Positions 1-10,302 of a stretch of DNA of 64,000 nt are shown here, in pieces. Origin of the DNA: Haemonchus contortus (lineage: Eukaryota; Nematoda; Chromadorea; Rhabditida; Trichostrongylidae). How positions within the stretch are numbered: the first letter of the stretch is position 1; every line of letters starts with the position of its first letter. The notes beneath the pieces were generated by a model. It saw only the letters and a program-made list of their open reading frames with translations. It did no database searches and was not told where the DNA came from. Made by a program: the position numbers and the translations under genes. The stretch lies in assembly GCA_000469685.2 (NCBI GenBank), contig LS997566.1, positions 27,659,432-27,723,431 of the forward strand, written 5' to 3'.

Positions 1-359
1 AAGGGAGAACAACAAATTTCTTGGAAAAGAGAGGTCGTGTGCCTCTATCGCAAGCAATCATTTGTCAGATAGCAGATTTATCTTTGAATATCACGGTATT
101 TATATTAGGTTGATCAGAAAATTTAATAAAGTTTTTCGACATTTCCTGAACATTCAATTATCCATCGATACCATATGATGCACCATGTGGTAGTGGTAGA
201 ACATTTTATAACCGTAATGAGTATATGTAGACGCGCTTCCTCCTTCAGCTTAAATTTTGATGTCAATTCCAAGAGACCATGTTTTATACATCATCGTCTA
301 CGAGTGGCGCCTAGAACGAGTCTAGAAGTTAACACCCGTAGTCGTGCGACGAGAATTGG
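1..359. other. No gene recognised at left edge
   Basis: I see no convincing exon, RNA gene or inverted repeat here. A short open frame at 175-372 has no family resemblance. The stretch probably lies inside the intron that precedes the M4 exon at 1180, with the mariner remnant starting at its right end. Confidence 0.3.
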
Positions 360-715
360 GAGTGCCCAATAAGCCTCTCCTTTATCACAAGGAGTTCCTG
401 AATAACTAGTTACTGGAGATGAAAGCTAGATCCATCCTCTACGACGCTAACAAGCACCACGCAGTCTGGCTCCCGCGAGGAGAACAGCCATCGACGCAAG
501 CCAGATCCGCCCGCCACCCCGAGAATTTCTACCTCGCTGCTTCTGCCATTCAAATGTAATGCTGTACGACGAATTGCTCAAGCAAGGCCACACCTTCACC
601 GCTCCCTATTACGCTTGTCAGCTGCAGAAACTTGCGGAAGCCTTCGAGAGAAGCGGCCTAGACGAACTTTTGTGCAACGCTGACATGACAACGCTAGACC
701 TCACCTAATTCATCT
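360..715 (+). pseudogene. mariner-type transposase remnant
   Basis: Reading through several frame breaks, the plus strand gives fragments in the order found in mariner transposases. VTGDE at 409-423 is the block that carries the first catalytic Asp, and an in-frame stop follows shortly after it. Then come ILYDANK, a basic RHPE block, and LYDELLKQGHTF near 560-596, followed by a QL.KL.EA-like helix. In intact mariners this order is TGDEKW, ILYDN, HP.K and VH.ELL..G.T. At least two stops and one frameshift break it, and I could not find its terminal inverted repeats. It is therefore a fossil fragment, probably inside an intron of the channel gene ending at 1265. Confidence 0.6.
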
Positions 716-1179
716 GATAATGTCCCAGATTACTTGTTCCGCCCTCAAACATCCTAGCAAAAAACCAATTCATCAACCGATGACCACTTTAAACAAGTGG
801 TTGGTGCCTTCTTTGACTCCCGATCTTCTCAGTTCTGGGAGAAGGGAATCGCTGACCTGCCCGTTAGGTGAGACAACATCATAACTAATAATGGCTATTA
901 TGATATAATGCCGATTAGTTTGCATTGTCTGCTGAGTTGTAAAATAGAATAGAAAAATCTCAACCCTATCAAGACTTTTGATCAATCTAATAGTTCAAAT
1001 CTCACGAAATTTGAGGAATTAGAGTGAAGCATCACAGCAAATTTGTTCCCTCCACATCTTCGGAGAGAATTTAAAATAACCGATTTACATTCCAATGTTG
1101 GGATACCTTCTTTCTAGATATTTAGCAACTTGATCTCTTCTTCCACGTACGGTAGAGAAATGAACATCTTTATTTACAG

Positions 1180-1265
1180 GATTGTTGTTCCCCTTATGCT
1201 TTCTGGGATTCAATGTGCTCTACTGGACCAACTACTCGCAGTACCAAGTGTCTGGGCCGCGGTAG
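1180..1265 (+). CDS. Terminal M4 exon of a Cys-loop ligand-gated channel (partial)
   Basis: A TTTATTTACAG acceptor ends at 1179. The exon then reads, after two bases completing a codon compatible with Arg, LLFPLCFLGFNVLYW followed by TNYSQYQVSGPR and a TAG stop at 1263-1265. The pattern FP..F..FN..YW..Y is characteristic of the last transmembrane helix (M4) and C-terminus of anion-type Cys-loop receptors such as glutamate-, GABA- or glycine-gated chloride channels. The rest of the protein (ligand-binding domain, M1-M3) must lie upstream of the window or beyond a long intron, because I found no such exon in 1-1179. The subunit type cannot be decided from M4 alone. A short overlapping open frame on the same strand is out of frame and is not the coding frame. 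Confidence 0.72.
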
Positions 1266-1753
1266 TACTGATGAAGACAGCGATAGACAGTTTCAGAAGA
1301 TCGCTTGTCTTCTGCTCAAGCACGGCTGTGCTATGGAACGAATCTCAGAGAGGACTCATCGGTGGAAAGCCCATTCCTTTAGCTCATCTCATTGCCATAA
1401 ATAGTTTTAATATGGACATTAATAGACGACGAGCGTGTTAATAATTATGCATATATATATAAAGCGCTCAGGTGTTCAGTGATTCGGCCGAATCGAGTCA
1501 ATATCATTTGTCTGGCAATAAGTGTTTTTACTTTGTGTTCTCATTGTCTGAATCCCTGAATCGGACACGGTTGTTATTAGAGATTGCTGTAGTTCAATGA
1601 GAAATCTTGCATCTATTCTTTTTCAACGACTCAAATAAACATTTGAAATCGATCATACAGTTGTCATCCCCAAGTTTTAAGATAACCAAAAATTTTATTT
1701 CTCACTAAAAAACTACTGCGCATCAAAGTATGGACGTGAATATGTTGGAAATA
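1266..1753. other. 3' flank of the channel exon
   Basis: AT-rich sequence with no exon. An AATAAA at 1634-1639 lies about 370 bases after the channel stop codon and could be its polyadenylation signal, though other A-rich motifs are nearby. Confidence 0.3.
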
Positions 1754-1966
1754 CAGTGCGTTTCATAATTATAAGGTCACCCCAAATTTTTGCGATTCCG
1801 GAGAAAGCAGCCACAATGGAATTTTTTCGGCAAACACTGGTAGATCCTCGTCACAATTTACCTCCGTACCCAAATTTTGGTCGCAGTATCTTTCACCTCA
1901 AATTTTTTACGAATTTTTTAAAGATAGTGTCAGCTTTTGCACCGTTTCATAATTATAAGGTCACCC
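1754..1966. repeat. Left bipartite terminal inverted repeat of Tc3-like element
   Basis: About 213 bp from the outer CAGTGCG end to the inner copy of the CATAATTATAAGGTCACCC motif. It is mirrored by 3150-3351. The sequence between the two motif copies has diverged much more than the motifs, as expected if the motifs are transposase binding sites. Confidence 0.85.
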
Positions 1967-2012
1967 TGAGGAAGTAAATGATTTATCAATGTTAATGGCA
2001 TATGTACAACAG

Positions 2013-3040
2013 TTAATAATCTATAGCTCCTCCTTGTTTAGGAGCAACATCAAAGAGCCTGTGTGGCATACTAGAAACTAGGTTTCGAAGATGTTCCCCA
2101 TCGGTTGCTCTCCATGCTTCGATAAGTGCTCGCTTCAGCTCTTCTTCGCCCTGGAACCGACGGTTATTCGCATAAACCTGTCTGAATATTATGTCCCAGA
2201 TATGTTCCATCCGACTGAGGTCGGGATTGCAGGCTGGCCATGGTAGGACGCTTATTTATTGACATTGCAGCCACTCATCCGTTGCACGGCTCACATGATT
2301 GTAGGCGTTATCTTGTTGAAAGACATAGTTGAGGTGACGGCGATGATAGAAAAGGTACTAGATCATCCTCCAAGACTTTCTGGTAATCCTTGAAATCCAT
2401 ACTGCAGCTCACGACAACACGACATCATTGCAGAACGCACCCCGCACCATAGGCTTCCTCCACCGAAACTGCGACGGCTGAAGTAGACTGGTTCCTCCCT
2501 CGAGTCGCGTTAGTACCGCTTGTTTCCATCAGATTGAATTTCTTTTCATCCGAAAAAACGACCTGAGTAGGAATTATTCAGCTCTATGGTTAGGTTTCGA
2601 TGCAGATCTACCTTTGCCCAATCTCTCCCTAGGTTCATCTTTGCAAATCCGAGTCGAGCCTCTTTGTGACGATCGGTGATTCGTGGTACCTTCTCCATTG
2701 CTTGCCTGGTGATGTTTTCGCATCTTTTCACTGCTCTCCAGACTGTAATTTTCGAAACAGAGAGGTTTAATTCCGATCGGATCTGGTTCAAGGAGGACGT
2801 ACTGTTGGAAACAGTCCTCAGAATTTTCCGCTCGTCACGGGTAGTAATCTTTCATGGGTGTCCACAGTCGGTGTTATATCTAACGACATGAGGACTCTCT
2901 AGAAATCTCCGAATGGACCAAGGGAATCTCTCTATTTGCCTGGAAGTACGCTGGCACGTCGTCTGCCTGGAAGTGGCTCGAGTACGGAGCCCACCTTCAT
3001 GATGAGCCTTCTCATCAGAGAAAAAGCAGATGACCACGAG
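2013..3040 (-). pseudogene. Tc3-type transposase, frameshifted
   Basis: Minus-strand fragments follow the order of a Tc1/Tc3 transposase. The N-terminal helix-turn-helix part lies near 2850-3037 and a second DNA-binding part at 2546-2791 (NQIRSELNLSVSKITVWRAV). Then come VVFSDEKKFNL with the first catalytic Asp near 2545, QQDN-like sequence near 2325, and finally SRMEHIWDIIFRQVYANNRR (2145-2215), which carries the catalytic Glu. The pieces sit in different frames with internal stops, so no functional enzyme can be made. The ends of the element are better preserved than the gene. Confidence 0.85.
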
Positions 3041-3149
3041 CCATGTTGACAGTCAGGTTTAGAAATGCCTTTGCTACACATGCTTACCTTTACAAGTATC
3101 TTCAAACACGAAATTTCCTCTCTTTCGTTAAGAATTGTTCACTTTCTCA

Positions 3150-3351
3150 GGGTGACCTTATAATTATGAAACGGTGCAAAAACCGATAAACTGTTCTAAA
3201 AAAGTTCAGAAGAATGCAGCAGCGGCTAAGCAACGGATACCTAGGTTATACGTGCTGGGGAATCTGTTCATGATGCTAGAAAAATCCTTAGTGATTACTT
3301 TTTTTGAAAGTGCAAAAATTGAGGGTGACCTTATAATTATGAAACGCACTG
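3150..3351. repeat. Right bipartite terminal inverted repeat of Tc3-like element
   Basis: Mirror image of 1754-1966, with the two conserved motif copies at 3150-3171 and 3323-3344 and a diverged spacer between them. It is followed by the TA target duplication. Confidence 0.85.
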
Positions 3352-3409
3352 TATTTGTTTTCAGAGATGGGCCTACAAAAGTTTCAAATTGCAGAAGCAC
3401 CCTGGTAAA

Positions 3410-4260
3410 CTATTGAACAAATTTTACCCTGCCCAGCCTCAGACGTCTTGGTAAAAGCAGTGTCTTCAAAAAGGGAGTGACGTGGCTTCCGCAGGACTTG
3501 TTAAAGGAAAACGCCTGGTCGGGCGCGTGGGGGTCTCGGCGCGCACAGCGTATCGGCGCCTGTGCGTCGGCTATACTCGACGCGTGCTCTGGCCTAAAAC
3601 CATCCGACAATGTGTCTGCATTCGTCGTCGTATCCGGCCGCCACTGCCTGTCGTCTTGCCGTCGTACCGCTCGAGGATGGAAGTATGTTGCAGTCCGACT
3701 GACTGCGAAGTGATCGACTTGGGCATGGAAGCCTAAAGGTGCAGAGCGATTCCAAGCCACGTTGCCCCCCCGTGAGACTTAACGTACTGGGTTCCGGCCT
3801 CTGAGACGTAGGGTTGCTGGTCGTCATCGTAGTTCAATTGTTGACTTTTTTGATGTTTTCTTTTATGTACATATGCATATGAGATGTATTTGCTTTCCTA
3901 TCATTTCTTTCCTTTGTCGTAGTATCAATATTGTGTTGGTAGTTCAATATCGTAGACGGTTACACCGTGAAGGTAATATCTGGTTTGATTGTTGAAATTG
4001 GGCTGTGCGTAGGCTATCCCGGTCTGTAGGACGAGCACGCTTAGGGGGAGAGTTGGAGTGTAGGACCAGCGTAGGGGCTGCAAGGGCCAAAGTAACCCTG
4101 CGTGGAAATGGGGAGAGAGTGAGCGCAGCATAAGAACCCGTTCAGGCAATCACGCCGACGGTGACGCCGCTCCTAAACGGCGAACTCCGATGCCAACGTA
4201 TAGCGAGCAGCAAGGCGTTTCCGCCGGCTCGACAGGTAGTATCTGAGTAAAGTCAGTTTC
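3410..4260. other. GC-rich block with overlapping open frames, probable dispersed repeat
   Basis: This stretch is visibly richer in G and C than its surroundings and is therefore open in several frames on both strands (for example 3410-3760 minus and 3477-3713 plus). None of the translations matches a family I know, and no splice pattern supports a gene. The composition shift, abrupt edges and position next to a transposon suggest an inserted repeat unit. That is an inference. Confidence 0.35.
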
Positions 4261-5349
4261 TGAAGACATGAAGGGGCAGTTTTGGGATTAATCGCTGTCT
4301 CTCTAATGGGACCTTTGTCATCTTCATGCAGTCATCATAATCTAACTGTTTTAAAACAATCTCAGAGTAACTGTCAGCCATAATCAAAAGTAGTGGATCC
4401 CGGATAAACCATGTCACAATGGTCGAAAGACTAAGTTTAACAATCTTCTTCTATGATTGATGCGTCGGCCCCAGAGCTCGCATCCGGGGGCACCTCGACC
4501 ACTGTTAGTCTTCTATTCGCTCGCCTCAGGTTGAAGATAAGTCGATTCCCTTCCCGCTTCAAGCAACCACTGACTGCCGATGGTGTCGCACTAACTCGTT
4601 GACAAATTCCGTCATACACGTCTACACGTAACGTCTCAAAGGCGTAGTCCACGATAAAAATATTTCCTGAGTTCTTCCCCTAGTAATACCCTGCGGCCTC
4701 CAAATGTAAGAGGAAGGACGCTGTCGGGTCCGAAAACTCAACAGGCAGGGCAGTGGGAGCCCCACTATGCCCTGACTGTTGAGTTTCTGACTCTTATCGC
4801 CTGAATGTCACGCCCATCGACCGAGTGACGATTGCAGTATTCGCGCCAGGACCCACACAACACGCAATCAGCTGAACGCCTAGAGATAAGGCGATGTTGT
4901 TCTCCTTTTCTATTATTCTTCGTTATTCTTTTTGCTGCTACGATCCTCACTCTTAGTTTCTCCCTCGAGAGGCTGAAAAAGGTGGGCTATTTCTGCTGCT
5001 ACTAGGGTTTTTGTTAACTTATGCTTATCAGTGAATGAATTTCGAAGCACATTTCGCTTCCTACAGTCAGGTATTCACACCAGATTCCACAGGTACGCAA
5101 TGCACACGCTGTAGGTTGTCCAAACACCCCTTTTCCGGCGGAACATATGTACGTGCGTTCCGAGGTGCGCGCGGTAAGCAGCGCGGTGAAATTTGTGGCT
5201 ATTCGAACGACTTCGGCGCCCATAATTCGGGCACAAATCAGAAGTAGGATCATCTAATTCTCTGATCTAATCTACTCCTAATTGCCCAATGATAAGCGCT
5301 AGAGTCGTTTGAATCGCCACACACAATTTGCCGCTCGATTTTCAGGACG
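4261..5349. other. No gene recognised
   Basis: Only short open frames on both strands. No splice-bounded exon, RNA gene or repeat was recognised between the GC-rich block and the LINE fold-back. Confidence 0.3.
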
Positions 5350-5602
5350 CATGATCAGCGGCGTACTGCGCTTCTGCACCTTTTCTTATCAGCCAGTCGT
5401 TCTTATCGTCACGACAAGATTTCTTCACCAGGCGGTCCAATTCGGTATACCTCCTTTTTGCCTCTTCCGACTAGTAGAGAGTTGGAAGAGGCAAAAAGGA
5501 GGTATAACGAATTGGACCGCCTGGTGAAGAAATCTTGTCGTGACGATAAGAACGACTGGCTGATAAGAAAAGGTGCAGAAGCGCAGTACGCCGCTGATCA
5601 TG
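5350..5602. repeat. 119 bp inverted repeat at the 5' end of the LINE copy
   Basis: Arms 5350-5468 and 5484-5602 are reverse complements of each other with one mismatch noted (g at 5447 against the t expected from the right arm) and no net indel, separated by 15 bases. The right arm is the first part of the LINE open frame. The left arm is the same LINE segment turned around. Confidence 0.95.
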
Positions 5603-7352
5603 GAGACTCGAAGACTTTGTATCGCATTGTCCGTGAGTTGACAGGGAACCGGAGCAATTCGAATGTACCGATCAGGGACAAAAACGGCAGGCTCCTCTCC
5701 AATAGCGATGAGCAGAATCAAAGATGGCTCGAATACTTTCGAGATATTCTCAACCAGCCCAGTCCATCGACAACATACTGTTTTGAAAACACGGACCCGG
5801 TTGAACAGCTCGAGGTAAATACTGGCTACATAACGAAGGAGGAAGTAAGTGCAGCAATTGAGTGCCTCAAGAATAGGGAATTCCCTGGTCTAGACGAAAT
5901 CTCTGCGGAATTATTGAAGGCAGGAAGCACCGTCGTGGTGGAAAAACTTGTGAAGTTATTCAATCGGTGCTGGAGCCAAGGAGAATTTCCAGAAGACTGG
6001 AGAAGAGGCGTTATTGTTAAAATACCCAAGAAAAGAAACCTGTCAGACTGCAGTAATTGGAGAGGTATCACGCTGCTATCTGTACCGGACAAAACCTTTT
6101 GCATTGTTCTGCTCCGACGAATCTGCACGGCTATTCACGGACGACTGAGGGAGGAACAAGCCGGATTCAGGAGCGGAAGATCATGCAGCGAACAAATCTT
6201 CACCCTCCGAAACATCATCGAACAGTGTGTTGAGTACGGCCAGCCGCTTGTCATCAACTTCGTTGATTTTAAAAAGGCTTTCGATAGTATTCACCGCGAG
6301 TCGCTATGGGCTATCCTGAAAACATACGGCGTACCGCAATCATTCATCAGCATTTTCAAGAATTTGTATCTCAACTCGTCTTGCTGCGTGGGGACGGATA
6401 CAGGATACACGCCGTTCTTCCAGATTGATACAGGAGTGCGGCAAGGATGCATTCTGTCTCCGATCCTGTTCAACGTCTGTCTGGATTTCGTCATGAGGGA
6501 AACGATGAAGAAAGTAAGGGCAGGTATCAGTTGGCATGATCGAAGCAGACTCACGGATTTGGATTTCGTTGATGACATAGCACTTCTTGCTGAAGACGAA
6601 AATAAACTTCAGCAGGTCACTACCTGTCTCAGCAGAGAAGCGAGCATGATAGGATTACGTATCAGCGCCTGCAAGTCCAAAGTCATGAATGTCGGCTTTG
6701 ACCAAACACAGCTGAACATCAGCGTTGACGATACAACGTCGGAAACCGTGGGCAATTTCACTTACCTCGGAAGTACGATAACTCACAACGGTGATGCTGA
6801 AATGGAAGTTCGCATTCGAATAGCGAAAGCTGCTGCCGTATTCCGACGACTCCAGCCATTATGGGCCAGTTCATCGATATCACAGAACATCAAGTTGCGC
6901 TTATATTACTCTATCCCTCTATCCCTACGGCATTATATGCAAGTGAGACGTGGAAGAGTACTGCTAGCCTCGTCAAAAGATTGAACGCCTTTCATCAGAG
7001 ATGCCTACGACGGATAATGAAAATACGCTACACGGACCACGTCACAAATGAGGAAGTTTTACGACGTTGTGGTTCAAACTGCCTCCACGTGGTTGTGGCA
7101 CAGCGTAGACTTCGACTGGCTGGTCACATTTTGCGCATGGCACAGCAACGAGTTTCACGAGTGGCCATGAACTGGATACCTCCAGGAGCCAAGCGAGGAA
7201 GAGGCCGTCCCAGAAACACGTGGAGACGAACGTTTGAGAATGATCTAAAGACCATAAATGTTTCTAGGAGCGAGGGAGAAATGATTGCACAAGACCGGCA
7301 ACAGTGGAAAAATCTCGTCGCCCGATGTGCTCTCCAGCACGGGAGGAACTAA
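5484..7352 (+). pseudogene. Non-LTR retrotransposon (LINE) reverse transcriptase, 5'-truncated and frameshifted
   Basis: A long open frame (5458-6984), continued in another frame (to 7352), encodes a reverse transcriptase. Visible RT blocks in order: IPKKRNLSDCSNWRGITLL, EEQAGFRSGRSCSEQIFTLR, INFVDFKKAFDSIHRESLW, TGVRQGCILSPILFNVCLDF and LDFVDDIALLAED, where the catalytic pair is F-V-D-D. A YLGSTI thumb segment follows, and the C-terminal part has ALYASETW. The switch between ALYASETW and the upstream frame near 6905-6925 is a frameshift. The apurinic endonuclease domain expected at the N-terminus is missing, so the copy is 5'-truncated. The sequence fits the RTE/CR1-like group; the exact clade is undecided. 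It differs from the RTE copy at 45.6-48.9 kb. Confidence 0.9.
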
Positions 7353-10107
7353 GTCTAAGTAAGTGCCTTTAATCATTCAGTCGCTGTTGACCCCATTGGA
7401 AATGGTCTCTACAGGATCTGGTGTGGGGACCGCTCGTGCAGCTCAACGCGGAGCACTGCTCGAGAAAGGTTTTGGGGCTACGCTGAGACTAGAAGGGAAT
7501 GCTATACCACGAGTTATCTTCTCAAGGCTGAACCATCGTAAAATACCATCTACAGCAGTTAGCTGCAGGAAAACTACTAATACAACTGGGAAAAGCCAAC
7601 GAGAGGAGTTTTTACCCTTCCTCTGCATGATATCGCTCGACTCTACGTTGCAAAGACACTCGATCCATAGATCAAGAGAACTCGCCTGAAGGACTTTGAT
7701 CACTTTTGATGATTAAATCTGCTGGGGCTAGCTTTTTGGATTCATAGCCCTAGTCTTCTCTGGGAAGGGAATAACCCACTAATGCGCTCGTTGGATGAGT
7801 GAAGCACTAATATTGACGACTAGACAGTTCAATGAGTAAGAGTTTATTCGAAATTGAAAAAAGTGCATCCGACGTCTCGAGCTTAACTTGAACTCGAATA
7901 CTTCGAGCGGACGCTGTTTCTCAATTGCTTAAAACCAAACTAGTCTCTTATCAGGCTTTCGGAAGACCTATGATATTCTTGGCTAAAAAAAAGGTGACCT
8001 TCTTCTGGCCTCATGAGATCTGACCCACGTGAACAACTCATTAAGTTCCCTTAAAGCTACAAGAATTCGCACGAAGGGTTCTCAAAATATCTACGATCGA
8101 TCAGTACACAGCGTCCTTTGGCCTAGATGTAAGGTTTCACCTAGGGAAAGTTCGTCAAGGATTTCTGTGAGTAGGCATACTATTACTACCACTACAAACA
8201 CTATTCTCCCTTGAAGTTTTTTCTTGTCTCAAATCGCGCTCCACTTGTTTTTGTATTGACAGTGTCTTCGATGAATGTTCTAATTACGTCCACATAGCTA
8301 TCAAAAGTTGTGCACGAGCTGTGGATGCTTTCTGACACTCTTGAAAGCAAATCATACTCTCATGCTCTTGTCCTTTACTTCACTATGCAAACCTACTGCC
8401 CTCATACTTTAGAGTTGTAGCAGTTGTTGTAGATATACCTGGTTCACTGGAAATATTCTTCCCAAGAGTGACTGCTTTCGACAATATCATGAGAAGGACG
8501 CTTTATTGCAGATCACAGACAGTAGTGAATCGAAAAAAACTACAACCACATCAAGTGTGAGGATTACCGAGAATATTTGTAGGCATAGGCTATCATAAGA
8601 GGCAGTTATAAAGGAGCAACGGTCCGCCAGCATTTCTGTGCTTGTACAGCTAGTGCCAGAGACTATAATTGTGATGAGGATCAAGATTAATTCAAATACG
8701 CGTAGAGAACAATGGATATGCCTTTCAGTGGATATGAATGTGAAATACATTTCTTTAACATTCAACAGCAGTGACCCTTTTCTGAGACCAGGTATTGAAG
8801 TGAATGTACCTGGGAGGATTAGGCCGGCAATCAGCTCCTGAAATATCGATACTAGTCAATTAGACTTCACAATAAAACGCAGTAAGCAGAATCCTCCTCT
8901 CCTTCAAAGATCCAGTTAGCGCTAAGGGCTCGACCTTTGATGAAGAGAGAGAAAGATGTGGGCGGAGCGCGTGAAAGAGGCGTGGTTAGCTCAAGCGCCT
9001 GTGATTGGCTGAGCGCACCATAGCTAATCATAGACGTCTTTCATTTTCTCATTCCACTTTAGTACACTATGGAAAGAGCTGCCGATCGCCATCAACAGCT
9101 CTTCGCCGCTCTCCCAAACAAGCTCTGCACGAATGATTCTCAGTAACAGTTTCAAGATCTAGAAGTTCGAGGGATACGCTAATGGTCTTACAGTCAGCCC
9201 CTCCCTTAGAGGGGATGAGGAGCTTTCATAGCAAAGGTGGAGATGGACTTACAATTTTCATTGATAGGCGGTGTAGTGTTCATCCGAGTACTGGAAGCTG
9301 TGATCTCGTACTCTCAGTCGACCTCGTCGATCTTCAGTCGTCTCACTTGGAATGGATGCAACATCATGGCTGAGTCCTCTCATCATCGTTTGACGTTTGA
9401 CCGCTGCCAGCGAATTAGAGTAAGGCTTCCTTGCAGTTGTAGATACCGTACTATAGGAGGTGTGTACCTGAAAAGCGGAATTTAGCTACGTTTTCAAAAT
9501 GTAATCTACTACGCTCACTTGATAAAGAGCAATGTGGCCGCAGTTCCGAACACGCAACCTCTCACACATATCCAAAGCCTGGATGGTATTTGAGGGATGG
9601 AGTATGGAGCTGAATTCGCACATCAGAATGTAGGCGAATGGGCGTGAGGATGATCCGCTTCTGAAAAAGATCCTATTGAGTGCAGCATATGTGGTTGAAG
9701 AAACTCCTAAATAACAAACATCGGCACGTTTCTGCGAAGAGAAATTCTTCTGAGGTTCCACACACGAGGTGAATGTTTGTAGATCTCACGCGCTCCCGAC
9801 CAGGACAGCCAAGACTTCTCCAGAGCATGCTGCTGAAAAGAGGGAAGGCTCATGTGAGATCTAGTTAAGAAATTGTAACTTTACACGCTGTGGCCACTCT
9901 TAACATCATGTCGGAGGGCAGAGTGGACCTTGTCGGCAAGCGTTTCCACTAACGAGAACGAACTTTTCAGATTCAGAGAGATTAGAAAGTTTTTGATTGT
10001 GAGAAGAAAATAACTAATAATGACTTTCGAGATTCACCCACACGCAATTGGGTTTGTGTTTCATTATGAAGTCTTATGGATCACTCCAATACACTGTACG
10101 AAACTTC
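7353..10107. other. No gene recognised
   Basis: About 2.7 kb without a supported exon. The first few hundred bases may be LINE 3' sequence. Open frames near 8.5-8.8 and 9.2-9.5 kb lack splice sites or family signatures. Around 8955-9020 there is a GGGCGG box and an inverted CCAAT box (ATTGGCTG), but I could not attach them to a gene. Confidence 0.3.
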
Positions 10108-10191
10108 AATACGTTTCGCTCATACAATTTTGATTGTAGAAACTACCAGAGCAGCATTCTATCCTCGAAGATTGTATGGGCGAAACGTTTT
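10108..10191. repeat. Imperfect hairpin
   Basis: ACGTTTCGCTCATACAAT at 10111-10128 is mirrored by ATTGTATGGGCGAAACGT at 10171-10188, with a 42-base loop. It sits just upstream of the longer palindrome at 10228. The two may be parts of one non-autonomous element. Confidence 0.6.
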
Positions 10192-10227
10192 GGAGCTTAA
10201 GTAAACGAAATATGCCAGTCACGGGAC

Positions 10228-10302
10228 GGCCGTCCACGAGAGAAGGGGAGGTATGGTTGGTCGCACAGACCAACCATACCTCCCCTTCTCTCGTGGACGG
10301 CC
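10228..10302. repeat. Perfect 35 bp inverted repeat, 5-base loop
   Basis: Arms 10228-10262 and 10268-10302 are exact reverse complements (GGCCGTCCACGAGAGAAGGG... mirrored), separated only by GCACA. No open frame or RNA gene explains it. Perfect identity suggests either recent origin by template switching or a conserved fold-back element. Confidence 0.95.

Larger units (their letters stand above)
1754..3351 (-). mobile_element. Tc3-like transposon, complete ends, degenerate
   Basis: A 1598 bp element flanked by TA on both sides (1752-1753 and 3352-3353). It starts CAGTGCGTTTC and ends with the reverse complement. The motif CATAATTATAAGGTCACCC occurs four times: at each outer end (within 1761-1782 and 3323-3344) and again about 180 bp inside each end (within 1945-1966 and 3150-3171, mirrored). 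Such long bipartite terminal repeats with two internal binding sites are the layout known for C. elegans Tc3. The interior carries a broken minus-strand transposase, so this copy cannot move by itself. Confidence 0.92.

Noticed and set aside
1130..1441. 103-codon plus-strand frame over the channel M4 exon
   Set aside because: It is in the wrong frame; the adjacent frame gives the recognisable M4 helix and an early stop.
8487..8841. Overlapping frames on both strands with hydrophobic or threonine-rich stretches
   Set aside because: Neither strand gives a clean splice-bounded exon, and the plus frame has a stop between its two better halves.
8955..9020. GGGCGG and inverted CCAAT boxes resembling a core promoter
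   Set aside because: No gene start follows on either strand, so a promoter claim is unsupported.
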